Positions 33,381 to 44,200 of a stretch of 64,000 nt of DNA are shown here, piece after piece. The stretch lies in NCBI RefSeq assembly GCF_009870125.1, contig NC_046683.1:56807869-56871868 (forward strand), read 5' to 3'. The stretch is from Drosophila pseudoobscura (taxonomy: Eukaryota > Arthropoda > Insecta > Diptera > Drosophilidae). Within the stretch, counting starts at the first letter, position 1. Every line of letters begins with the position of its first letter. The notes beneath the pieces were generated by a model that had not been told where the DNA came from, did not search any database, and worked only from the letters and a program-made list of their open reading frames with translations. The position numbers and the translations under genes are program-made.

Positions 33381-35735
33381 ATGGCAACGGAGCTAAATGA
33401 TGAACTGGACACCTTGGATCCCACTTCGAAGCTTGTGCCGGCGCGCATAGAATCTCCCACTGCTCACAAGATAGTGGTCCTAGTTCTACTCAAGCAGTAT
33501 GTAATTGTAGGTTTGCTTATTTGTTGGTTTGTTCCCGCCACAAAGTTACAATTCTTGACTTATGTTTGTGTCTTAATTTTGCAGAACAAGAAGGAATGCT
33601 TGGACACAGGTATCTCAATGCGTCCCCAGAAGCGCCGCATGTTTTACATGCTCATCTTCAAACTAATCCAGGAGGCAGACAAGAGCTACGACGAGCTGCA
33701 CGCCCTGCTCACCACAGGCCGCTACAAATTGGACAAATTGATGCTGGAAGCGTTTGAAAAGGCCATGTCCGAGTTCTGCGCGGGCAGCATAGAGGCCTTG
33801 TTCGACTTTGCAGAGATCCAGAACATAGACGAGATACTGAACGAGAACTATGGCATCAGCCAGTTTAGCATGGTGGGCGTCTATGTGCGTCGCGTAGGTG
33901 TGGTCCTGGAACGGCTCAGCTTTTCCGACATGATGGACATGTATCGCAGCATTTGTTCGTTCTATGAGCGTGGAGTGTGTGCCATGGCATCGGGCCCAGG
34001 GCCACGTAAGGCAGTTGCCGGCGGAGTGCTGCACAGGGAGGAGACGCCTCCCCCACTCGCCAAGGAGAAGTCCACCGAGGAAGAGAAGAAAAACGATGAT
34101 GCAGTGGGGCGCTGTGCGGACGGGCGCAATCTCTTAAGCAAGTGGGCACCCAAGCAGGCCAAATACTTCATCAACAAACAGTCCGAGCTGCTGGAGAGCA
34201 ATGAAAGGCACTCCTTGTCGCCCGTGGAGCTTCAGCGAAAGGTGCAAGAAATGATACAGGATCTTCCGCTGACGACGACCCCCTACTTTCTCGGCTACAT
34301 GAACCAGTTGCGGGTGAGGGACTTCTACAACTCGCTGTCTGCCTTACATCGCGCCTTGGACCGCAGCCCCGTACGTCTGATGAGCCAGGAGAAGGGATAT
34401 CAGTATTTCTGCATTAATCTGGCCGTGCTGCATGCCACTTTCGGGCACCGCGATGAGGCGCTGTCAGCCCTCAGGGAGAGCATCATGCTGGCACAAGAAC
34501 ACGGGGACAAAAGAAGCCTCAATCTCGCAAACACCTGGTATTGTCTACTGCGCGACGAGCTGCCGCTGTCCACAGTCCGGCGCAGTGTGTCCGAAGCCAA
34601 TGAAGTGGACGGCTCGCTGCTGCAGAACTACACACTGGCGCTGCATTTTGCCGTCAAGCTGGGTACAGTCGCCGGCTACAAACCGCTGCGCCTGTTCGAC
34701 CTGCTCCATCACAGCGATAATCTCACCAACCGCAACAATTTCGTGGACCACGCCTCCGAGGCCCTAGCGCTGAGGAGCGCCGTCTGGGCAGCCTATGGCC
34801 GGCACGAGCTGTCGGCCCTTTACTCCCAACTGCTACTCACTGCTCGGGATCGCTTTAGCAACGGCTCGGCCGGATTGGGCAGTGCCTTGGCCAGCTATGC
34901 GCTGTGGCTGCAGCTGCAGGGTCAGCCCCAGATGTCGCGGGTGCTGCTGGATCGCGGCAGGTGCCGTTTTCCGCGCTTGCCCAGCGCCGAGGGCTGGATG
35001 ATAAGCCAGTGCCATGTGATCATCCAGGCGGGCATCTATCAGTGTCGCTGGCACGATGCCCTGAAGGCCTGCGACCAGCTGTATCTTCTGGATATATCGG
35101 ATGCCCTGATGCAGAGGGCTTCCATCTATGTTGCCAAAAGGGAGTTCTTCAACGCGCGTCGCCTGCTGGATAATCTGGCCACGCAGACCCAACTGCCCTT
35201 CCTATTGCGTATGCGCATCAAGGTGATGCTGGGATACTGCGGTCTGGCCGAGGGTCGCTTCTCCAGCGAAACAACCATGCTTCTGATGAGTGTGGCCGAG
35301 GAAATGGCCGAAGCACAGATGGACTACGAGCTGGCCTTGGTCGACATGCTGCTGGCCCAGCAGCTCCTGCTCCTGGGCTTGCCCCAGAAGGCCTATCAGG
35401 CTATCAAGCGTGCTATGCAGGACATTCACACCAACGGCGGGATCTTCGAGCGGGCCAGGACGGATTTTGTGTTTGTTCGCTGCCTCCTAGCCATCACGCC
35501 CAACAATGTGGAGGCTCGCAAGGGCCAACTGATGAAATCGCTGGACCTCCTGGAGCGAGCTGCTAAATCCTTTAAGAAACTGCAAGCCCATTCCAAAGTG
35601 CTGGATGTGTACGTCTTCCTGGCGCAGCGATTCAACGAGTTTGGCGAACGGACGTTGAGGAACAAGTACGCCGGAGAGTTTCGGCGCTATTTCACCAATC
35701 ATCCCATACCGCGCGAATACCTCGGTAGTCCCTGA
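33381..35735 (+). CDS. ida: Anaphase-promoting complex subunit 5
   Basis: Two exons. The first starts at ATG 33381 and ends at 33506 (donor GTAGGT) or 33500 (donor GTAATT); the second runs 33585-35735. The protein is 758 or 756 aa. APC5 is a TPR-rich scaffold subunit of the APC/C ubiquitin ligase that drives anaphase and mitotic exit. Visible features: an N-terminal helical domain (CLDTGISMRPQKRRMFYMLI), an acidic/basic linker (STEEEKKNDDAVG), the conserved Anapc5 stretch (RVRDFYNSLSALHRALDRSP, YFCINLAVLHATFGHRDEAL) and TPR-like helices to the end (QAIKRAMQDIHTNGGIFERA). The intron is a multiple of three without a stop in this frame, so retention would be silent to frame. Confidence 0.94.
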   Translation: MATELNDELDTLDPTSKLVPARIESPTAHKIVVLVLLKQYVIVGLLICWFVPATKLQFLTYVCVLILQNKKECLDTGISMRPQKRRMFYMLIFKLIQEADKSYDELHALLTTGRYKLDKLMLEAFEKAMSEFCAGSIEALFDFAEIQNIDEILNENYGISQFSMVGVYVRRVGVVLERLSFSDMMDMYRSICSFYERGVCAMASGPGPRKAVAGGVLHREETPPPLAKEKSTEEEKKNDDAVGRCADGRNLLSKWAPKQAKYFINKQSELLESNERHSLSPVELQRKVQEMIQDLPLTTTPYFLGYMNQLRVRDFYNSLSALHRALDRSPVRLMSQEKGYQYFCINLAVLHATFGHRDEALSALRESIMLAQEHGDKRSLNLANTWYCLLRDELPLSTVRRSVSEANEVDGSLLQNYTLALHFAVKLGTVAGYKPLRLFDLLHHSDNLTNRNNFVDHASEALALRSAVWAAYGRHELSALYSQLLLTARDRFSNGSAGLGSALASYALWLQLQGQPQMSRVLLDRGRCRFPRLPSAEGWMISQCHVIIQAGIYQCRWHDALKACDQLYLLDISDALMQRASIYVAKREFFNARRLLDNLATQTQLPFLLRMRIKVMLGYCGLAEGRFSSETTMLLMSVAEEMAEAQMDYELALVDMLLAQQLLLLGLPQKAYQAIKRAMQDIHTNGGIFERARTDFVFVRCLLAITPNNVEARKGQLMKSLDLLERAAKSFKKLQAHSKVLDVYVFLAQRFNEFGERTLRNKYAGEFRRYFTNHPIPREYLGSP

Positions 35736-36131
35736 ACGGGGAGAAAAGTGGGAGTCTGTCGTTTAACATAAACATAGTTTTATTAATTTGTTTAAATTGT
35801 AGTTGTTCCTTTTTTCCTATACAAACTACAAAACTAAAACCTATCAGAAGTTTCGCAACTGTTTGAAGAGAATGCCGGAGATGAGTTTTTATTGTGGACA
35901 AATTTGGGGGCCATTCCATCCCACTCTGCAGTGTCGGGGATATGGGGGTTGCAGCGTAAATGCTTAAGGCGCTTGCTGTGTGTCTGTTTTGTCTGTGGTT
36001 GTGGTGTGGTGTGGTATGGAGGGGCGTGACCTCCGTTTTGCCTTCAACTGGGATTAATTGATATTGGACAAACTTAAGATAACGTGTCCCAAACACGGAC
36101 TCTAGCTGGTTATAGAGCTAATGTTAATGGC
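35736..36131. other. Convergent 3'UTRs, ida / Tom22
   Basis: 396 bases, AT-rich then GT-rich (GTGGTTGTGGTGTGGTGTGG near 35995). A TTTATT at about 35778 could end the Tom22 transcript. No gene. Confidence 0.4.
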
Positions 36132-36941
36132 TTAACGAACCAATGGCAGATGGGGCGTAGGCCCAGATGGAGTGGAAGCCATTGCACTGCTCGGCCCTAG
36201 GAGCACCTGCTTCTGCTGCGACTTGTGCAGCTCCTCCATAGTGGCGCGTTCAGTCTCAAAGACGATCGGCGCGAACATAATGATAGATGTAGTGAAAAAG
36301 ATCCAAGCAGCGTTGCGCGAAAACGAGAAGAGGCCCTTGCAGGTCTTCACGCTTGTGTCGGCGACGGTGCACGCCGCAGTGCGCACCGGCCCGGGGAGCA
36401 TCTCCGTCAGTCCAATAAAGCGCTCGCTTAGCGTCTCGTCGGGTTCCTTGAGGATGAGGGATAAATAGAAAGTTTGAGGTTATAGCACGCTCCAATTTGT
36501 ATTCTTCCATAGTCGAGCTGCATGTTTACAAACATCTCGCCGTGCGCCATGCGCCAACTTACATCATCGTAGTTCTCCTCATCGCGTGCTGGCTGCTCAG
36601 CGGATGCCTGCAAGGAGATGAAAGTCATTAGAAAGTGTGTACCAGTATTCTTGTAATTAGTATCCATGTATAGCTAGCTGGGGCAAACGTTCTACGAGTA
36701 CCAGCTGTGATAGCTGCTGGTAAGCAGGTCGGTCGGTGCGGCCATTACGTGAGCACGATAAGACGGAGGGGAGTGTGAAGGCAATGGGAACCACGTTTTT
36801 ACTTACAGTGGCCACTGTGCGACGTTCTGGCGTCTCATCTTTGCTGCCGCCTAACGACGACATGCCACTATCCTTTTCAATGAACTCAATTTCAGGATCA
36901 GAGTCCATCAAATCCTCGATTTTCACAGTTTCGGTATCCAC
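36132..36941 (-). CDS. mge: Mitochondrial import receptor subunit TOM22
   Basis: Three exons, 36941-36807, 36607-36563 and 36446-36132, join in frame to 164 aa. Tom22 is the central receptor and organiser of the outer-membrane TOM translocase. The acidic N-terminal cytosolic part (EDLMDSDPEIEFIEKDSG, PARDEENYDDEPDETLSER) precedes the family signature FIGLTEMLPGPVRTA. One membrane helix follows (AAWIFFTTSIIMFAPIVF, about residues 106-123), then a short intermembrane tail rich in Gln, Ser and Pro. The middle exon is only 45 bases. Melanogaster calls this gene maggie. A paralogue named tomboy20/22-like elsewhere cannot be excluded, but the intron pattern and neighbours fit mge. Confidence 0.9.
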
Positions 36942-37260
36942 TTTGCGGCTTTATTTTAACACACGTTAAGAAATCGTTGGGTAACGTAATCGTAACCCGT
37001 TTAAATATGATGCACACTGGACAGGGAGACTTTAACGCAGACAACGGACGTTAAATGCAGTATTCACTTGCATTTAATTGAGCTTCGACACAAATTTTTC
37101 GTTCGGTGTTCGTAAAAAAAATTGATTTTATGGGCCTCGTGAACAGTGTTGAGGTGGAGAACTATCGATTGTAGGGCACTATTGCGCTACTAAACTATCG
37201 ATGGTTCAATAATTCGATAGTGGGCGATAGTGGGAAGCACAGAATAACCGTGGAAGCGTT
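36942..37260 (-). promoter_or_regulatory. Tom22 promoter region with DREs
   Basis: DRE-like TATCGATT at 37163-37170 and TATCGATG at 37196-37203, with two further CGATAG words by 37230. They lie 220-290 bases upstream of the Tom22 ATG. Confidence 0.5.
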
Positions 37261-37670
37261 TTAGCCCACTAAATCCCCCTCTATTTAAATAGTTCAACTA
37301 CTTGAGGTAAATGGCGGAAAATATTACTGATTGTAAATTCTTCTTGAGGATTCATGCCATCTCTACGATGAACTTAAAAAAACCACGATATTTTTCAGCT
37401 GAAATGCACTAAAATGATTAAATTTTCATTATTTTCAGTGGAAAATTGAAATACCCCCTTGGCTTATAATAGGTTAATCGTTCTCCGTCAAGGATTGGAA
37501 ACCATATTCTCGATTTTGATATTCCGCTGAATATTACTGGCTAGATAGAACATTTAGCAATGCCCACATAATTATATCCGATTAATTTAACTATTCTCAA
37601 CTTGACTGGCTTATTTTAAACACTTGCTTTTATTGCATTTTGCGTAAAAAGAGGTTTTAGCGAAATAAGT
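37261..37670 (+). repeat. Dispersed repeat copy R1
   Basis: About 410 bases. Begins TTAGCCCACTAAATCCCCC and carries AATAGTTCAACTA, AATGGCGGAAAATAT, TTTTGATATTCCGCTGAATA and GCCCACATAAT, ending near GGTTTTAGCGAAATAAG. It shares the whole order with R3 and its second half with R2 and R4. Confidence 0.85.
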
Positions 37671-37737
37671 CAAACAAAAAACAAGTAGCGAAATAGGTCA
37701 ATCAAAACAAACGAAAAAGGAAATTCGTTCATATTGC

Positions 37738-37900
37738 TCAATTTTGATATTCCATGGAATAATGCTGACTAACTAAATCTCTCAGCAAAGCCCACATAGT
37801 TTTATCCCATTGATAAATACATTTTCTACAAGATTTGATAGTTTCTAATCCTTTCTTTTATTGTTTTTATTGTAAAAAAAGGTTTAAACGAAAAAGTTCA
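37738..37900 (+). repeat. Dispersed repeat copy R2 (3' half)
   Basis: Matches only the second half of R1/R3: TTTTGATATTCCATGGAATA, AGCCCACATAGTTTTATCCC, ATTGATAAAT and GGTTTAAACGAAAAAGTTCA. Confidence 0.8.
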
Positions 37901-38430
37901 AAAATAAAAGTGTCGCTATATTGCGTGTAAGCCGTAGTACAAACATATGTACATATATGCCTTTGTATACCCGGTTTTGTTCATTTTATATGAAAGTATA
38001 TATATTGATATGAAGATAAAACGTAACTAATAAAGACCTTTTCTCAAATTGACATTTTTTAGACATATTCATGTATATGATGAGTGATGAGTATATGATC
38101 TCGATCCTGATACCTATTCTTGGTCTCTGCAAGAAGACAATAAGCTTTAAAATATCGTTGAAATATTGAAAATAATATTAAATAGTATTGAATAATATTA
38201 AAATATATTGAAAATAAATTGTTTTTGCCTGGGATGACAAACATGTTCACAATTTGATAACATCCATTCACCCCAGGGTATGTGTGCATGGAATGAGACT
38301 CATTTTTGTCAATCGGGCATTTTGTACTTGACTGGTTTGTAAAAACTTGACTTGTTTTTTTTTGCTACGGCGATTGCTGTTTTTGCTCTTCAACAACAAT
38401 ATAGCATCTCGTTATGATGAAAAAACGAAC

Positions 38431-38815
38431 TTAGCCCACTTCAGCCCCCTCTATTGAAATAGTTCAACTAATTGAGGTTAATGGCTGAAAATATGAACGA
38501 TTGTAAATTCTTTTTCTAGATTCGTGCCATCTCTCATTTGAACTTAAAAATAACAATGCTAACTTTCACCTGAACTGCGCTAAAATTATTAAAATGAGTT
38601 AATCGTTCGCCGTCAACGATTGGACACCATATTCCTCGATTTTGATATTCCGTGGAATATTACTTGCTAGATAGATATCTAAGCCAACCCCGCCCACATA
38701 GTCTAATCCCATTGACGAATAAATTTTCTAAAAGATTAATTACTTTTAAGTTATCCCATTTATTGTATTTTGACCAAAACAAGGTTTAAACAAAAAAGTT
38801 CAACAACAAAAATTT
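38431..38815 (+). repeat. Dispersed repeat copy R3
   Basis: A second full-length copy: TTAGCCCACTTCAGCCCCC, AATAGTTCAACTA, TTGTAAATTCTTTTTCTAG, TTAATCGTTCGCCGTCAACG, TTTTGATATTCCGTGGAATA, CGCCCACATAG and GGTTTAAACAAAAAAGTTCA. It is about 80 percent alike to R1 by eye. Confidence 0.85.
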
Positions 38816-41214
38816 GTATTGTCATTTTGTTTCTTATCGGTTTTATACGAATACGAGTATCAGCCCTGATTTTGCCGCGTACACCTTTGCTCGATCTGAT
38901 TACTAGGCTTTAAGAGAAAGCCAAAAGCACTCTGATGTGAATAATCTACTAATGCATTTGAGGACCATTCAAGTTAAAATTTAAAAAACCATAACTTTCA
39001 ACGAGCTGAATTTTGCTGTTTGCATATGCATTGAATTTACATAGAAATCGATCATATATCGACTCTCTGACATCACAATCCACAAAAACAAACGAGCTTT
39101 TCCCTTCGTAACTCACCATTTTTTCTCTGCCACTTATTGTGTATCGTAAAGTTTATTTGCGATTTTTTTCTGTAAAATATATTGATAACTGTTGTCAGTT
39201 CTGCGAAGAAGAGAATATGAATGAATGAATTTCTGAATTTGACAGGGCCTACCCGGATCCATTTATTTAGAGAAATAAAACATTTTTTGAGCGTTGGTGT
39301 ACCGGAGTTTATTATATCGTATCTTGATCGCTCGTCATCTTGCATTCGTAGTTATAAATTATGAAAGCATAATTTAACGAAACTCCTACCGCTTTAAGTA
39401 CTCATATGCATATAGATAGTGTCTTAATTCATGTGTTCTGCGTTGTCCAGTATATAGTATAATATAGTAGTATACATATAATATTAGATAGTTTGACATT
39501 AAACGTAAACAGCAAATGTTTATTTAAGTAGTAGTCGTAAATTGTTGGGTTACATAAGGTATTCTGCATTAGGTATTCAAGCACATTTAGATGTCATAAA
39601 AAACTACTTGAATTAAAGACATGGATCGGGTATGGTATGGTATACAAACATACATACATTGTATATGCATAAAGATCTTTTATATAGAACAGTTTTGAAT
39701 AACTTGAAAATTGTATTGTTTGATTTTGTTTTCGGTTTATTTGGTTTTCATTTTCCTGCTCTTGAAGTTGTCCAGTTTTTGTAAATACCCTACAATAATT
39801 TGTGGTTAGCTTTCCTTGTGATTCCCATTTGACTATTTGTACCTTTGACCTGATTTATAAACTTATTTGCTGTCTGTGCACTTATCCCGCCTCTCTCGTA
39901 CGATTCATATGTACAATGATTTAAATATAAATACATATATATTTTTAATTTTCACTTTACTGATGTTTCAAAAGAGCACATTTTTTGAGTTTTCCTCTCC
40001 ATTTCTTTGTCTTCTCCTAAATGTTTTTTTTATCAAAAAGGAAATGAAAAATGCAAATGAATAAAAAACTAATTTGAAACCTTCATGTCCTATGGATTAG
40101 TGGAAATCTTTGTAAAAAAAAGGTATTACTTGTAGTTTTTTTGAACTATGGCTAAGCCGGGACGGCAATATGTAATGGACTTTGAATTTTGGCTAGGAAT
40201 CAAAAAACAGAAACCTAAAGAAATTATTCCAAATTAATTTGACTAGATTTTGAACTGGATCAATTGATTTGGATCCGCAAATTGGGCTGTTTCATTAATA
40301 CAATACAATATTATACGAGTATAGTTCATACATATATTCTTCTTTAGTTTTTTCTTTATTCGTTTCCATTCGTTTCATTTCCAAGTACTATTTCCAACTG
40401 AAATAGGTTTCCGTTTGGACTTTTTCTTATATAAATTGTTAACATTTATTTTCTTATTCTAACAACTTTTTGAAAACAACTGTTTTGGGGGATTTTGAAA
40501 CACGCATACGTTGAAAGCAGCATAACTACATTTAATAAGATACAAATATATGAATCCACCTAGGGATTTTCTTCATAATTTCTTGTTTTACATATATATT
40601 TTATTATGTATGCCCCTTGTTGCATCCATCACCCTAAACACAATATCACTCACGCTCTCAGACTTATCCGAATATGAATATATATGTTCTTTTTTGTTTG
40701 TTTTTTGTTTTGGTTGTTTTGTGTGTATGCTGTGTGAGTGTGTGTGTATAATCTATAAAAAATTTTACAAAAAAAAAAAAAACAACTTATAATCCTAAGT
40801 TTTCCACTTAATTTTGGGTGGTTCTGGCTTCATGTACTTAAACGAATATATTACTCTTTACAATCGAAAAAACTTTCAAAGCTAATTTTTGTAATATGTG
40901 TGTGTGTGCGTGTGTAAAATGTAAAATGTGTTTAAGTGTAGGTGTGAGTGTGTGTGTGTATGGCCTGCCTTGCACTTTCTCCCACGCTGTTTGTATAAAT
41001 ATAATTCTTCCTTTAGTTTTGTATAAAATATTAAGTAATTTTTGCTTGCAATTTTTCACTCTGCAAATTTCTTTTTGATAATAATTTTCCGGTTGACTGA
41101 GTATATCCATAATAGCTTAACACTTGTGTATGTTAAATGGTTAACCTTTCCCGTTATTTTCCATTTCTAATTTTTGTAGTTGTTTGCTGACCATCCTTTC
41201 CGGGCTGAAAATGT
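38816..41214 (-). other. AT-rich DNA, probably including the Eip63F-1 3'UTR
   Basis: No coding frame. Poly-A/T and GT-rich tracts (about 40722-40747, 40897-40914). One minus-strand AATAAA (+ strand TTTATT at 40600-40605) is a candidate end for the Eip63F-1 transcript, about 0.6 kb past the stop; others lie farther down. Near 39640-39660 there is a TATGGTATGGTATAC tract. Confidence 0.4.
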
Positions 41215-44200
41215 TTACAGCAGAAGTCTCGTAAATTCTGTAATTAAATCAAGAACAAAATAGGCGTTAGAAGTCCATTAATTCTAATTGCTGTGAAGCT
41301 GTGCAAACAATGGTCAAGTTTTCCTGAAAAATGAATGAGTGGAAAAAAGTATGTCAAGCACCCACATACTCGTAATCTCATTCTTTTATTACAAAGTTGG
41401 ATGAAAGCTGGGGTCTAGCAATGATCTCTAGCGAGCTCAGGAGCTCTCAAAGGATTCCTCCCACAAATATTTATCACTGGAAATCATTTCCCTTGACAAC
41501 TTCTCCCAATCACCCATTCTACCTAAATCCTTTAATAGAGGACACATCGAAACTGCACAAAACGTCGCCTCCAGCTGGTGATTACGCCTCCTCCCACCTT
41601 CGACAAGCCACACTTTTACGAGCTTGACACCAAGTAGGGTCCACCAGGGGTGTACGTATACGTGTTCCTCTGGCCAATCCTCCAGCACATTGCAGTCTCA
41701 GCAGAACGAACAGAAAACAATGCCAAACAAAATGTGAGTAAGGGAGCTACTATCCATGGTCGGTACTCCGAATATGGAATACCCTCAATAGAGGGTATAT
41801 AGAGAGGAAAGATATCTACTGAGGTTTCTGTGCTGATTGACTTGGCAATTGATCCAGACCAATAATAGTCTACGGAAATCAGTAGCAGTAACAGTACCAT
41901 GTACAAATTCTTTGAGTGCTTATCACAGGCAGATGAGGCCGGTGTAAAGTAAATAGGGTAAAGACAAAATGAGTAAATAAATTGCAGATGCCAGCAAACA
42001 AATGGCTGGCGGGTGCGGGTGCTAGTGCGGTTGTGGGTTTACTGGACGTTACCGTTTACTGGACTGGGTGTGGCGACATGCATGTCAATGCGTTACAAGG
42101 CCAAAGTATCAACTAGCAAAGCGATGGCATATGAACCTAATGATACAACACAATACAAGGGAATCCCAAACCGATGGAGGCACAGACAACACACACACTT
42201 ACATACTCATAAAATAAAAACAATGCACACACGCGCACTCTTTGAGGACACTCGAGCCCGAGCCCGAGCTAGTTGTTTGTGCGTGTCAGTGCATGTGGCA
42301 GTATTAGTTTAAGTTTATTAAACCAATTTAATGCCACCCAAGGGAATGCTGTACTGCCCTTTTCGCTCTTGCTGCAGATGTTGGAGATGGGTGGAGATGG
42401 GGGAGGGAGAGGGCCTAACGTAAGGTGGTTTCCTAAGGCTTCCTAATGGCCATCTGACACTGGATCAAAGGGCGAACATAACGCTGATGTCTCTAACTAA
42501 AACTACAAGGCATAGGCAATATCCAAAGAAATGTACTCGAAAATATCTATAAGAGTTATGTAAAGCGAAATTAAATTCGTAAAATTCGTAATGTCTGATT
42601 GGATTACGGTAGTGGCTTAGTGGCGTCAGTAAACGAAAAGTTCCAACAACAAGAAAGGGGCATAAAAACTTATTCAGTAAACATGCACTCACATTAAAGA
42701 GCTTCTGTGGGGGTTAATAAACTTTGTCGTTTGTCTAGCTGATTTATGAGCGAATAATTTTCGGCTGTCGGTGGGTTTGGGGTTGGGGGCTGGATAAATA
42801 TTGGCTCAAGGTTATATGTATGTATTTTATGGCAAGACTTGATTAGGGCCCAGAGAAAGTCACTGCCTCTGCCACTGCCATATCCACAGACAGAGTCAAA
42901 GCCACAGCCATAGCCACAGCTGCAGCAGCAACAGGAGCCAGAGGCAGAGCAGTAAATGGAGCTGTTTTGTGGCTTTTAGATGTGTGTGTCCTTCGGACTG
43001 GGTGACAGCGTCAGCAATGTCCTTTATCGGCTGCACTGACTTACCCTCGTAATTGATGCGACCATCCTGATCCAAATCGGCTATGGCTAGCAACTGCTCC
43101 AGCTGCTGCTCGTTCAAGGGCTCGCCAATCATTTCCATGGCGGTCTGGAGCTCGTCGCGCGTTATGAATCCGTTCCCATCCCGATCGAATACTCTAAAAG
43201 GAGATTTACATATTCTTTGTAGAGCGGATTTCCGCCAAGGATGGACAGAAAGGAGCATGGGGGGCGGTATGCGTACGCATACACTCACCTAAATGCGGCT
43301 ATCAAGTCCTCGGTGACATCATCGGCCTCGTCCAGGGGTTTGCTGTTACTGGGGTTATCATCGTGCTGCTGCTGCTCATCGCGCAGCGCCTGGATCCTGC
43401 CCACCCATTGCAGGAACTCGGCCTCGTTGATTAAGCCGTTTCCTGTAAGTGAACCAATAAACGGGATAGAGTGAGTATGCGTGTGCTTGTGCGTGAGATG
43501 GAGATGGAGACAGCCATTGGACAGCAAGGAGAAAGGGAGAATTCTAAGCTTTTCCGAGAAAAAAGAAAAGATTGAGTGCATTTCTTTGTTTGTTCATTTG
43601 TTTGCCTGCCAGCTGAAAATGTTTACACGCTCCAAGAGATGTCCTTCCATTGTTGCCCGGACAACATGGGATTGTCGGGGCAGTACAGTCGCCGGAAAGT
43701 ACAGTCCCCCGCTCAGAAAGTGCAGTGTGTCCAGGTGCTGGCATTGTGAAAAGCATTTTCCGGACAGATTTGTAGAAGCACTAACAAGCTAAAGCCAAAT
43801 CCCAAACTTAATTCACAGCCAAGGAAAAAGGGAAGACAACTTTTTTGGGGACTTCTTTCGAAACTTTTACAATTAAGAGCAAAAGATATGGCGTCCGGAA
43901 AACCTTTGAAGCCACGTCTTCGACCTTGACCTTCGGCGCAGAAACAAAAAAAAAACAGAGCAGAAAAAAATACAGAAAAGAAATGTCGAAAAGGGACTAG
44001 AAACAGTTGGTGTAAATGGAAATGAAAACGAAGTTGAAATCTGCGATAATCTCTCTGGGGCAATCGCCGAGCGGTTGGTCTGTGGCAAGAATGGAAAGTG
44101 GCAAGTGTGGCAACTATGGCGGATGGCGGATAGCCGATGGCTGGGTGCTGTGACGTTCCGTATATCATTCACATTCGGGGCTAGAGAAAATTCCCATTTC

